Positions 25,808 to 34,735 of a DNA stretch of 64,000 nt are shown piece by piece. Below the pieces are notes generated by a model. That model ran no database searches and was not told the origin of the DNA. It saw only the letters and a program-made list of their open reading frames with translations. The first letter of the stretch is position 1. Each line of letters opens with the position of its first letter. The stretch spans positions 558,001 through 622,000 of the forward strand of contig OY762070.1 in the NCBI GenBank assembly GCA_963665195.1, read 5' to 3'. The stretch is from VXYL01 sp963665195. Lineage in GTDB: Bacteria; Pseudomonadota; Gammaproteobacteria; Pseudomonadales; Azotimanducaceae. The position numbers and the translations under genes were made by a program.

Positions 25808-27198
25808 AATCTCCGAGAATCAGTTGCTTGCCGGTCATCCTTGCGATGGTGTCGATGCTGGCGTCATGCGCGCCGCCGGCGCCGCGCAACGTCGTGCTGT
25901 TCGTCGGCGACGGGATGGGCGTCTCCACCGTGACCGCGGCGCGCATCTTCGCCGGCCAGCAGCAGGGCGCGCCGGGCGAGGAACACCTGCTGTCGTTCGA
26001 GACCTTCCCGCATCTGGCGCTGGTGAAGACCTACAACGTGGACGCCCAAGTGCCGGACTCCGCCGGCACCATGACCGCGCTCATCGCCGGCCGCAAGGCC
26101 CGCGCCGGGGTGCTGAGCGTCGGCCCGGAAGCTCCGCGCGGCGACTGCGTGGCGTCCAAGGCGCACGAGCTGACCACGCTCATGGAAGAGGCGGAGATGC
26201 TGGGCCTCAAAACCGGCATCGTCAGCACTGCCCGAATCACCCATGCGACCCCGGCGGCGGCCTACGCGCACAGCCCGGATCGCAACTGGGAATACGACGC
26301 CGCGGTGCCGGAAGCGGACCGCGCGACTTGCGCGGACATCGCCCGGCAGTTCGTGGAGTTCCCGCACGGCGACGGCGTGGACGTGCTGCTCGGCGGTGGC
26401 CGCTCCATGTTCCTGCCAAGCACGGCAGCGGACCCCGAGGACGAAGACGCCACCGGCGTTCGCCAGGACGGCCGCAACCTGGTGGACGACTGGCTCGCCG
26501 GGAACGACGCCCGTCGCTACGTCTACGACCAAGCCGGCTTCGACGCGCTGCCGCCCACCGGGCAGGTGCTCGGCCTCTTCGAGCGCTCGCACATGGAGTA
26601 CGAGGCGGACCGGGCCGACGACACCGGCGGCGAGCCGTCGCTGGCGGCGATGACGCGGTTCGCCATCGAGCGCCTGCGCGGCGAGACCGGCTTCCTGCTC
26701 ATCGTCGAAGCCGGCCGCATCGACCATGCCCACCACGCCACCAACGCCTATCGAGCAATGCGGGATACCGTCGCGCTGGCCGATGCCGTGGCCGTGGCGC
26801 AGGAACTCACGGATCCGGCCGACACCCTGATCGTCGTGACCGCCGACCACAGTCACACCTTGACCATTGCCGGCTACCCCGCGCGCGGCAATCCGATCCT
26901 CGGCTTTGCCGCGGACGCAGAAGGCTCGCCGATGCGGGACATGCGCGGCACGCCCTATACGACGCTCGGCTACGCCAACGGCCCGGGCGCCATTCGGCCC
27001 GATCAGGAGCTCGAGCCGACGCATCCCGACTACCTGCAGCGCGCCGCGCATCCGATGCTTGCCGAGACCCATGCCGGCGAGGACGTGCCGGCCTACGCGG
27101 TCGGCGTCGGCGCGCAAGCCATCGCTGGGGTGATGGACCAGCACGAGCTGCACGGCGTCATCCGCGAGGCGCTGCTCGGCGCTCGGCACGCGCGCTAG
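25804..27198 (+). CDS. alkaline phosphatase family lipoprotein
   Basis: A 464-residue phosphatase. Metal-binding FVGDGMG is just after the signal, and the catalytic Ser is in DSAGTMTA near residue 85. Further metal ligands are in EAGRIDHAHH and TADHSHT. A signal peptide ending LASC indicates lipidation and export. It should release phosphate from monoesters in the periplasm. Start overlaps gor; an AGCS transporter follows 27 bases downstream. No Pho-box is visible. Confidence 0.9.
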   Translation: MKSPRISCLPVILAMVSMLASCAPPAPRNVVLFVGDGMGVSTVTAARIFAGQQQGAPGEEHLLSFETFPHLALVKTYNVDAQVPDSAGTMTALIAGRKARAGVLSVGPEAPRGDCVASKAHELTTLMEEAEMLGLKTGIVSTARITHATPAAAYAHSPDRNWEYDAAVPEADRATCADIARQFVEFPHGDGVDVLLGGGRSMFLPSTAADPEDEDATGVRQDGRNLVDDWLAGNDARRYVYDQAGFDALPPTGQVLGLFERSHMEYEADRADDTGGEPSLAAMTRFAIERLRGETGFLLIVEAGRIDHAHHATNAYRAMRDTVALADAVAVAQELTDPADTLIVVTADHSHTLTIAGYPARGNPILGFAADAEGSPMRDMRGTPYTTLGYANGPGAIRPDQELEPTHPDYLQRAAHPMLAETHAGEDVPAYAVGVGAQAIAGVMDQHELHGVIREALLGARHAR

Positions 27199-27225
27199 TC
27201 ACGAGAACGCGAGGAGAACGCCCCA

Positions 27226-28881
27226 ATGCAAGCATTCGAGAACAGCCTGAACTTCCTGGACAGCCTGCTGCTGTCGGCCTGGTACTTCCCCTGGCTGCTG
27301 CTTTTGGTGGGCCTTTTCTTCACGGTCTATCTTGGCGTCCCCCAAGTGCGCTATTTCAAGCGGGCCTGGGGCATCCTCACCGGTCGCCACACCCGCAAGG
27401 ATGCCGAGGGCGACACGTCGCACATGCAGGCGCTGTCCACGGCGCTCTCCGGCACCGTGGGCACCGGCAATATCGGCGGCGTCGCGCTCGCCATCTTCCT
27501 CGGCGGCCCGGCGGCGCTGTTTTGGATGTGGGCGACGGCCTTCGTCGGCATGACGACGAAGTTCGTCGAGGTGACGATCTCCCACAAGTACCGGGTCAAG
27601 GACGATCAGGGGAAGATCGCCGGCGGGCCGATGTACTTCATGGAGCGCGGCCTCAACATGAAGTGGCTGGCGGTGTTTTTCGCCATCGCCACGGTGGGCA
27701 GCACGCTCGGCTCCGGCAACATGCCGCAGAGCAACGCCATCGCGGATGCCATGAGTGCTTCCTTCGGCGTACCCGGTTGGGTTACCGGCGCGGTGCTGGC
27801 GGCGCTGCTGTTCCTAGTGATTGTCGGGGGCATCACATGGATCGCGCGCGTCGCCGCTGCCATCGTGCCGTTCATGGGCATCCTCTACGCAATCGCGGCT
27901 TTCGCTGTGGTAGCCACCAACTACGAGCACATCTGGCCGTCTTTCGTCTCGGTGTTCAGCGATGCCTTCACCGGCTCGGCTGCCGGCGGCGGCTTCCTGG
28001 GTGCCAGCTTCGCCTATGCGTTCAACCGCGGCGTCAGCCGGGGTCTGTTCTCGAACGAAGCGGGGCAGGGCTCGGCGCCCATCGCCCACGCCTCGGCGCG
28101 CGGCGACGAGCCCGTCTCCGAAGGCATGGTGTCCTTGCTCGAGCCGTTCATCGACACGCTGGTGATCTGCACGCTCACGGGGCTCGTGATCCTCTCGTCG
28201 GGCGTGTGGCAGGAAAAATTCGAGAACGACTTCGAGACCTTCGACACGCAGTTCATCGGCGGCGTCTACACGGACAAGGACCCCGCGCATGTGGAAGCGC
28301 TGTACCACTATCTGCACGGCAACGACACGGAGGTCGCGCCAGCGTCGGGCGAGTACCGCGTGGCGAACGGGCGCCTTGCCGATGCATCGGTGACGGTGCT
28401 GCACAACCGCTCGGTTGCCGAGGACGTGGTGATCTTGGACGATGGCGCTCCCTACAGCGGCACGATCACGCTGCGGGACGGTGCCCTGGTCGAAGACCTC
28501 GCCCTGCGCGGCAAGTCCCTGCTGCACTCGGTGCCGCTGACCACCGAGGCGTTCAAGCGCAGCTTCCTCGGCGACTACGGGCAGTACGCGGTAGCGCTCG
28601 GCCTCATGCTGTTCGCCTTCACGACCGCCATCGCCTGGTCCTACTACGGCGACCGGGCGCTGACGTACCTGTTCGGCGGCTCCACCGTGGCCGTGCTGCC
28701 GTACCGCGTGCTGTACGTGGTCGGCTTCTTCGTCGCGGCGATCACGGACACCTCGCTGGTTTGGCTCATCTCCGCCGTGACCCTGGCGCTCATGGCTTTG
28801 CCCAACCTGCTCGGCATTTGCCTGCTCCGCAAGGAGATGAAGCAGGCCGTGCGCGACTACTGGGCGCGCTACAAGCACTGA
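27226..28881 (+). CDS. alanine/glycine:cation symporter (AGCS) with an extra loop domain
   Basis: A 551-residue inner-membrane transporter with family signatures GTGNIGGVA near residue 80 and IAGGPMYFMERG. Family members are usually about 450-480 residues. The extra length is a hydrophilic insert of ~110 residues, roughly 325-437, between GLVILSSGVW and TTEAFKRSF, rich in beta-forming and acidic sequence (SVTVLHNRSVAEDVVILDDG). It probably imports small neutral amino acids with Na+. It converges with sppA, with a 12-base gap. Confidence 0.9.
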   Translation: MQAFENSLNFLDSLLLSAWYFPWLLLLVGLFFTVYLGVPQVRYFKRAWGILTGRHTRKDAEGDTSHMQALSTALSGTVGTGNIGGVALAIFLGGPAALFWMWATAFVGMTTKFVEVTISHKYRVKDDQGKIAGGPMYFMERGLNMKWLAVFFAIATVGSTLGSGNMPQSNAIADAMSASFGVPGWVTGAVLAALLFLVIVGGITWIARVAAAIVPFMGILYAIAAFAVVATNYEHIWPSFVSVFSDAFTGSAAGGGFLGASFAYAFNRGVSRGLFSNEAGQGSAPIAHASARGDEPVSEGMVSLLEPFIDTLVICTLTGLVILSSGVWQEKFENDFETFDTQFIGGVYTDKDPAHVEALYHYLHGNDTEVAPASGEYRVANGRLADASVTVLHNRSVAEDVVILDDGAPYSGTITLRDGALVEDLALRGKSLLHSVPLTTEAFKRSFLGDYGQYAVALGLMLFAFTTAIAWSYYGDRALTYLFGGSTVAVLPYRVLYVVGFFVAAITDTSLVWLISAVTLALMALPNLLGICLLRKEMKQAVRDYWARYKH

Positions 28882-28893
28882 GTTGCGGCGATC

Positions 28894-30708
28894 CTACCGG
28901 CGCAGCGTGCAGGACTCGCAGATCGCGTAGACGTTGCGCGGGTCGTTCAGCATGGCGAGCGAGCGCACCTCGCGCACCAGCGCGCTGCCGATGCCCTGCA
29001 CTTGCCCGCCATGCACAGCGGCCTCGGCAAGACCGAAGTTGCGCAGCGCCTCGCGGATGAGCTGCTGCTGAGGCGACAGCGGCTCCCGGACCTGGCGTAC
29101 CTTGTAATTCTCCAACTCGGCCAGTTGCGCGGCGCTGGCGATGGCGTCTTCCAAGTGCCCTAGCTGATCCACAAGGCCGAGTTCGTGGGCGCGGACGCCG
29201 CTCCACACCCGGCCTTCGGCAACCGCACCGACCGCGTCCCTGGTCATCTCCCGGCCATCGGCGACGATGTCGATGAAGTGGTCGTAGATGTGCTCGACCT
29301 GCGCTTGGAGAACGCGGCTCACTTCGTCGCCAAGCGGCTCGAATGGGTCGAGGCCGGCCACGAACGGCCCCGTCCGAACGCCGTCTTGGGTGATGCCGAC
29401 GCCGCTCAGCGTCTCCTCCATGCTCGGCAGGATGGAAAACACTCCGATGGAGCCGGTGATGGTGGTCGGTGCCGCCCAGATCTCGTCGGCGCTGGCGGCG
29501 ATCCAATAGCCGCCGGAAGCCGCCGTGCCCGCCATCGAAACGACCACGGGCTTGCCGGCGTCCTGCACGCGCACCAGCGCTCGGCGGATCTGTTCGGAAG
29601 CGAATGCGCTGCCGCCGCCGGAATCCACGCGCACCACCAGCGCCTTCACGGCATCGTCCTTGCGCGCCTGGTTGATGAGCGCGATCACGCTCTCGGCGCC
29701 GATGGTGCCGGGACCGGCTTTGCCCATGATGATCGGCCCGTCGGCGGTGATGAGGCCTACCACATCGCCGAACAGTGGCGGAATGGTTGGCTGCAGGTAA
29801 TCCGAGAAGGCCACATGGCGGTAGCGGTCCGCCTCGCTGCCGAAGCGCTGGCGCAGCCGCTCCTTCACCGCCTCGGGCCCCAGCAGTTCATCCACGAGGC
29901 CGTAGTCGAGCGCCGCCTGCGCCGCATCGCCGCCCGCTTTGAGCACCCACTCGTCATAGCGATTCGCGTAATCCACGATGGCCTCCGGCGGCAGGTCCCG
30001 GTTGGCGGCGACTCGAGCGACGTACCGAGCCCACAGTTCGTCCACCAGTTCCCGATTGGCGGCCTTCGCCTCCTCCGACATGTCGTTGCGGATGTACGGC
30101 TCCACGGCCGCCTTGAAGGTGCCGACGCGAAAGATATGCATGTGGACATCAAGCTTGTCGAGCAGCCCCTCGAAGTACGTGCCGAGGATGCCGTAGCCGG
30201 CGATCGACACTTCGCCGAGCGGATCGAGGTAGATCTCGTCGGCGAAGCTCGCCAGGTGGTACTGATGGCCGCTTAGAAACTCCCCCTTGGCGACGATGGG
30301 CTTGCCGGACTCCCGGAACGCATCGAGCGCATCGCCGATCACTTCGAGCTGCGCCGGAGCGACCGAGGCGATGGAAGAGGTATCGAGCACCAGCGCCGCG
30401 ATGCGATCATCCTCGGCGGCGTTCTCGAGGGCGTCGAGCAGCGTTCTGAGCGGCGTCTGCGCCGTAGAGCCGGCAGTGAGGAAGGTAAGCGGATCGGCAA
30501 GCGCTTCCTGTTCGACCACGAAGCCCTTGGGCTCCATCAGCAGCGCGGCGCCGTCGGGCACTTCCACCGGCTCCGGACCTGCGAACATCAGCGCGAGCAC
30601 AAGCACCAGCACAAGGAGGACGAAGAGATTCGCCAGCGAGACGCGCAGAAAAGCGAACACGCGGGCGACGCCGGCGAACATCCGGCGCAGCAGGCTCGGC
30701 TTGGACAT
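28894..30708 (-). CDS. sppA: signal peptide peptidase SppA, 67 kDa type
   Basis: A 604-residue membrane protease. One transmembrane helix lies near residues 25-45 (LFVLLVLVLVLALMF), followed by two tandem ClpP-like domains. The catalytic Lys is in IVAKGEFLSG of the N-terminal domain (near 137) and the nucleophile Ser in TAASGGYW of the second (near 397). It degrades signal peptide remnants in the membrane. The ATG at 30708 (MSKPSLLRRMF) begins the cytoplasmic leader. Confidence 0.93.
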   Translation of the reverse strand: MSKPSLLRRMFAGVARVFAFLRVSLANLFVLLVLVLVLALMFAGPEPVEVPDGAALLMEPKGFVVEQEALADPLTFLTAGSTAQTPLRTLLDALENAAEDDRIAALVLDTSSIASVAPAQLEVIGDALDAFRESGKPIVAKGEFLSGHQYHLASFADEIYLDPLGEVSIAGYGILGTYFEGLLDKLDVHMHIFRVGTFKAAVEPYIRNDMSEEAKAANRELVDELWARYVARVAANRDLPPEAIVDYANRYDEWVLKAGGDAAQAALDYGLVDELLGPEAVKERLRQRFGSEADRYRHVAFSDYLQPTIPPLFGDVVGLITADGPIIMGKAGPGTIGAESVIALINQARKDDAVKALVVRVDSGGGSAFASEQIRRALVRVQDAGKPVVVSMAGTAASGGYWIAASADEIWAAPTTITGSIGVFSILPSMEETLSGVGITQDGVRTGPFVAGLDPFEPLGDEVSRVLQAQVEHIYDHFIDIVADGREMTRDAVGAVAEGRVWSGVRAHELGLVDQLGHLEDAIASAAQLAELENYKVRQVREPLSPQQQLIREALRNFGLAEAAVHGGQVQGIGSALVREVRSLAMLNDPRNVYAICESCTLRR

Positions 30709-30845
30709 GGATCGGCTCGGTGGCGTCAGTGGGCGGCGCATTGTAAGCGAGGGCCCCGAGGGCGGCACGACCCTTCGCTGGGTGGTTTCGCCTCCGGTGC
30801 TGCCACCCCGAACGCCGTGCCGACTGCGAGCTTGCTCAGTTCCTC

Positions 30846-33128
30846 TCAGACCTGCCCCAGCAGCGCATAGATGGTGCCCCCCCGCGCCAATCCCGTTGCG
30901 AGCCGGTATACGACGAGGACGACGACTACAGCCAATGCGGGGATCACCAGCGCCACGAGCCACAGTTCAACGACCGACATGAAAGTCGGCGCCGCCAGCT
31001 TGCCGAGGAAGGCGAGCGCGGTGAGCAGCACGGCGACAACGGCCAGATCGACGATCGGCTGCGCCCAGAAGCCGATGGCGACATCGGCTGGCGTCGCGCC
31101 CAGCGCCAGCCGAACGCCGACGTTGCCGGAAGCGGCGGCCATCTCCTTCGCGAGGGACAGTACGACGCCCGCGAGCGCCAGCACCAAGGCCAGCGCGGCG
31201 GCTACCGCAAGCACCGCCTCCGCGCTCCTGCCGGCAAGCACCAGCTCATCGAATATTTCCGCCACCGTGCCGATGCGGTACGCATCTTCGACATCCGGGT
31301 GCTGCTGCAGCGCGAGCGCGACGTCCGCATCTCCCGCTGCTTCCCGCACGACGAACAAGCCGTCGCCGGGGTCTTCGACCATCCGGTAGAAGACGCGCCT
31401 CGGCGCCTCGTGTACCGGGCCGTAGGCGACATCCCGGACGACGCCCACAACCGTCGCCGTCTGCGTCCCTTGCGCCCTGCCTTGCGCGGTGTCCGTCACA
31501 TAGGCGAACGCCTGCCCGAGAGCGTCCTCGGCACTCCCGGCCAAGGACTGCGCCGCCGCTCGCCCCAAGACCACCTCGGACTTCGCGGCGTCGTCGAAGA
31601 CCCGTCCGGCGAGGACTTCAATGCCGAGCACATCGAAGTACCCGGGCGCGACGCCGTTGCGATAGAACATCGCGTCCTCGAGCCCCGCCCGGCCTTGGAG
31701 CAGGGCCCGGTTGGCCGGTCTGACGGACTCGGCCAGGAGCGGCAGCATCTCGGCCTGGGCGAACGCCTCCACAGCGGGGTGCGCAGCCAGCAGCTCCACG
31801 GCAGTCGACAGGTCGCCGTAGTAGATGACGCCCAGCATCAAGGCATCGGCGTTGGCGACGCCGGTCGAGGCGCGGGGATCCTCGGCGTGGCGAGCCGCCA
31901 GCGAAGACACGATCAGCAAGCTCGCGGCGGCGACGAACAGCAAGGCCGTGCGCGCCAGTCGCAGGACGGATGCCGATTGCAGGGCGACCCCGCTGATGCC
32001 GCGACCCGTACGCGCAGCCAACCGGCTGACGTGGGCGGCCGACAGCAGAAACGCGAGTAGCAGCAGCAGTGCGCTCGACCCGAAGCCCCAGGCGAGAGAC
32101 TTCGTCGAGAACTCGCCGATGTAAAGCGAGAACGGCTCCACCGAAGCCAGAATGTCCGCGATGGTGAACCCGGCAAGCGCGGCCGCCAGGCCCGCGACCA
32201 ACAGCCAGGCGGCATGCGTGGCGGACATCTCGGCGAACATGTCTGCAGGCGTCGCCCCGACGGAAAGTCTGACCGCCTGCTCCTCGCGTCTCGAGTGGTG
32301 CTCCGCAAGCAGTCGATCCACGAGCGAGAGGAAAACCTGCAAGAGGAGCAGCGCGACGACAAGGGCGAGCCACGCCAACTGCCGGTGCATGTCGCGCCTT
32401 GCGTCCGGGAGCATCTCAAGGCCGCTCACGAACTCCAACCGATCATGCTCCATGCTCGTGCTGGCGAAGGTGTAGGCATCCAGCAGAGACCGCAACGCCG
32501 CCGGCCGCGTCGGCCGTTGCATGACGCCGACCAGCGCGGTGGGGAATGAGAAGGTGATGAAGTTGCCCGGGCGCGACTCGATCGAGCTGGCGCGGCCCAA
32601 GATCCACACATCGGTCTTCTCGAAGAAGAGCCCGCCGAAACCGCCTCCGGCCACGCCGACGATCGGCAACGGTCCCCACATCTCGGTGTCGAGGAGCTGG
32701 CCGAGGATCTCGGCATCGGATCCGTAGTGCCGCTGCCACAGCGAACTGCTGATGACCGCACCCGCGCGGCCATCGGCCGCCGCTTTGATGCGGCCGAGCG
32801 CTGGCGCAACGCCGAGGAGTTGCAGGTAGTTGGCCGAGACGTACCGAGACGCGACAGCCGCGGACGTCCCGTCGCTCTGCTTGAGTTCCAAGCTGTTCGG
32901 ATGGTATTGAGCGTAGGCCCATGCCACTTCGGGCGCCAGGGCGGCAATGCCCCGAACGTCGTTCAGCGTCACGAGGCCAGCCCGGCCGGAGTCCGCTTCG
33001 CGGCGCAAGACGGTCACGTAGTCGTTCTCCTGCACCCCGGCGGGCAGCCGGAAATAGCTCTCGTAGCCGATCGCCACAACGACGGCAATGAACCCGAAGG
33101 CGATGCCGACGATGGCGAAGAACGGCAC
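30846..33128 (-). CDS. FtsX/MacB-like ABC permease, ADOP type, no ATPase nearby
   Basis: About 760 residues with one N-terminal transmembrane helix, a large periplasmic MacB-PCD-like domain (WQRHYGSDAEILG), three membrane segments, a second periplasmic region and a final membrane cluster. This duplicated FtsX layout matches orphan permeases related to MacB. The called start is a GTG at 33128; family-like sequence extends a few residues upstream (LRALAKLV), so a CTG or other start upstream is possible. No ATPase or membrane-fusion partner is adjacent; the downstream gene is sppA and the upstream one a Sel1 protein. Confidence 0.75.
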   Translation of the reverse strand: MPFFAIVGIAFGFIAVVVAIGYESYFRLPAGVQENDYVTVLRREADSGRAGLVTLNDVRGIAALAPEVAWAYAQYHPNSLELKQSDGTSAAVASRYVSANYLQLLGVAPALGRIKAAADGRAGAVISSSLWQRHYGSDAEILGQLLDTEMWGPLPIVGVAGGGFGGLFFEKTDVWILGRASSIESRPGNFITFSFPTALVGVMQRPTRPAALRSLLDAYTFASTSMEHDRLEFVSGLEMLPDARRDMHRQLAWLALVVALLLLQVFLSLVDRLLAEHHSRREEQAVRLSVGATPADMFAEMSATHAAWLLVAGLAAALAGFTIADILASVEPFSLYIGEFSTKSLAWGFGSSALLLLLAFLLSAAHVSRLAARTGRGISGVALQSASVLRLARTALLFVAAASLLIVSSLAARHAEDPRASTGVANADALMLGVIYYGDLSTAVELLAAHPAVEAFAQAEMLPLLAESVRPANRALLQGRAGLEDAMFYRNGVAPGYFDVLGIEVLAGRVFDDAAKSEVVLGRAAAQSLAGSAEDALGQAFAYVTDTAQGRAQGTQTATVVGVVRDVAYGPVHEAPRRVFYRMVEDPGDGLFVVREAAGDADVALALQQHPDVEDAYRIGTVAEIFDELVLAGRSAEAVLAVAAALALVLALAGVVLSLAKEMAAASGNVGVRLALGATPADVAIGFWAQPIVDLAVVAVLLTALAFLGKLAAPTFMSVVELWLVALVIPALAVVVVLVVYRLATGLARGGTIYALLGQV

Positions 33129-33192
33129 CAGCTTCGCCAGCGCCCGAAGCGTGCCTGCGCTGCTGGGCGCAGGAAAGCCGCCGAACAGGCGG

Positions 33193-33816
33193 TCAGTCGG
33201 GGTATCGATACTCGATCACCGGCTCTTGCGGCGGTGCCTCGCCATCCGTCCACTCGTGCAGCAGTTGCTCTGCTTCGGCGATCTGCTCCGGGGCCATCTT
33301 GGCTGCCAGCATGCCGCGCGCCCATCCGCCGGCTCCGTCGGCTAACGCGCGCGGACGCCTGCCGACCCCGGTGAAGACGATCTTGCGGCCATCCCTCGTC
33401 TTGCCGAACTGGGCGTAGTCCAGATACGCGAGCGCCTTGACGAGGTCCCTCGGAACGCCGCGGCGACCTTCCATGTAGATGTAGTACATGCTGATGCGAG
33501 CGACTGCGCTGCCCTGGTCGGAGGCCAGCCTGTACCACCTGATCGCCTCTCGGTAGTCTCGCGGAGACGACCTCGCGTAGAGCTCGCCGAGCGTTTCCTG
33601 AGCCCAGATGTGGCCCGCCTGCGCTGGCGGCAGGCACGACTCCTTGGCCTTCGCGGGCTCGCGCACGGGGTGGCGGGCATAGGCGCTGCACCGTTGCCAT
33701 TGCGCGTCCACCTCCATCCGCGCCGCATCGCCTTCGGGCGGCTGCGCAAGCGCCACGTTGGCAGCCAACGCGAAGCCGACGCTGGCCAGTGCCGCGGTGC
33801 AGTCGCAGGCGAGCAT
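33193..33816 (-). CDS. exported Sel1-repeat-like protein
   Basis: A 207-residue protein with a signal-like N-terminus (ASVGFALAANVALAQ). It carries Sel1/TPR-like units, for example AQETLGELYARSSPRDYREAIRWYRLASDQGS and a following RISMYYIYMEGRRGVPRD. Such repeats mediate protein contacts in the periplasm. The ATG at 33816 is chosen because the signal peptide starts there; a GTG at 33834 would add six residues. It overlaps no neighbour and lies between the permease and hydrolase genes. Confidence 0.7.
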   Translation of the reverse strand: MLACDCTAALASVGFALAANVALAQPPEGDAARMEVDAQWQRCSAYARHPVREPAKAKESCLPPAQAGHIWAQETLGELYARSSPRDYREAIRWYRLASDQGSAVARISMYYIYMEGRRGVPRDLVKALAYLDYAQFGKTRDGRKIVFTGVGRRPRALADGAGGWARGMLAAKMAPEQIAEAEQLLHEWTDGEAPPQEPVIEYRYPD

Positions 33817-33833
33817 GGGCCGACCATGCCGCA

Positions 33834-34565
33834 CTACGCTGGCCTCGGCAAGGCGCGCAGCAGTTCGGTACGGAGCGCCGCCGCATGGGTGAGCCAGATC
33901 ACATGTTCCGCGCCCGGAATCTCGACGAAACGGCCGTTCGGCAGCAGCGCCGCGAGCTGGCGCGTCGGCCAGTCGGGGCGGATGTCCTCTGTGCCGCTGA
34001 TGAAGGTTGCTGGTACCGTCAGATCGGCGAGGTCGCGCCACAGCGCCGGACGCTTGATGTAGTTTCGCCACGTTCGGTTGCCTTCCGCATTGGCGCGCGG
34101 GTCCGCCTTGAACTCAACGCCGCCGTAGTCTTCGCCGACTTCGTCGAGGCCCTTGTGGTACGCCTCGCTCCAAGTGCGATCGTTGACGAAGTTGCCGCCG
34201 GCAATGCCGATGACGGCGCGTGCTCTGCCGGGGTAGTCGAGCGCGTAGGCGAGGGCCGCAGAGGCGCCGAAACTGTGGCCCGCGCAGATGCATCGGGATA
34301 TGCCGTAGGCGCTTCGCACCGCGTCGGCATCGGCAAAGATGGTCTTCACGTCGTAGCGGCCGTCCCAGCTCGAACGCCCGCAGCCGCGCGGCTCGAAGCG
34401 CACGACCCGGCAGCGGTGTTCCAGCATCGCCGCCACCGGCGCCAGATAGTCGTCGCAGCCCGGCCCGCCATTGAACAGCAGCAGCGGCTCGCCGGTGCCG
34501 CTGGCACAGCTCCAGACTCGGCTTCCGCCACCGACATCCACGAGTCGTTCGTGCGTCTCGGTCAT
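33834..34565 (-). CDS. alpha/beta hydrolase (proline iminopeptidase-like)
   Basis: A 243-residue hydrolase. LLLFNGGPGCDD resembles the HGGPG oxyanion motif of prolyl iminopeptidases, the nucleophile Ser is in AGHSFGAS, and the catalytic His is probably in GAEHVIWL. It is shorter than typical PIPs (~310), and the cap region is reduced, so the substrate could differ. No signal peptide. It is divergent from murF. Confidence 0.8.
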   Translation of the reverse strand: MTETHERLVDVGGGSRVWSCASGTGEPLLLFNGGPGCDDYLAPVAAMLEHRCRVVRFEPRGCGRSSWDGRYDVKTIFADADAVRSAYGISRCICAGHSFGASAALAYALDYPGRARAVIGIAGGNFVNDRTWSEAYHKGLDEVGEDYGGVEFKADPRANAEGNRTWRNYIKRPALWRDLADLTVPATFISGTEDIRPDWPTRQLAALLPNGRFVEIPGAEHVIWLTHAAALRTELLRALPRPA

Positions 34566-34735
34566 TGCCCTACGCTACTCGCGGCCTACTCGCGGCGCGC
34601 GTGTACCTCGGGCCCTCGGCATGGCCCCGGCACGGCCTCGTAGAGGCTGCCCCGCCCGTGAGGGTACACGCGCGCGTTGCCAGCCTTTGCCGGCGCGCTT
34701 GGCGGCTTCGATCGATTGTGGTGAAGTTCGCCGCC

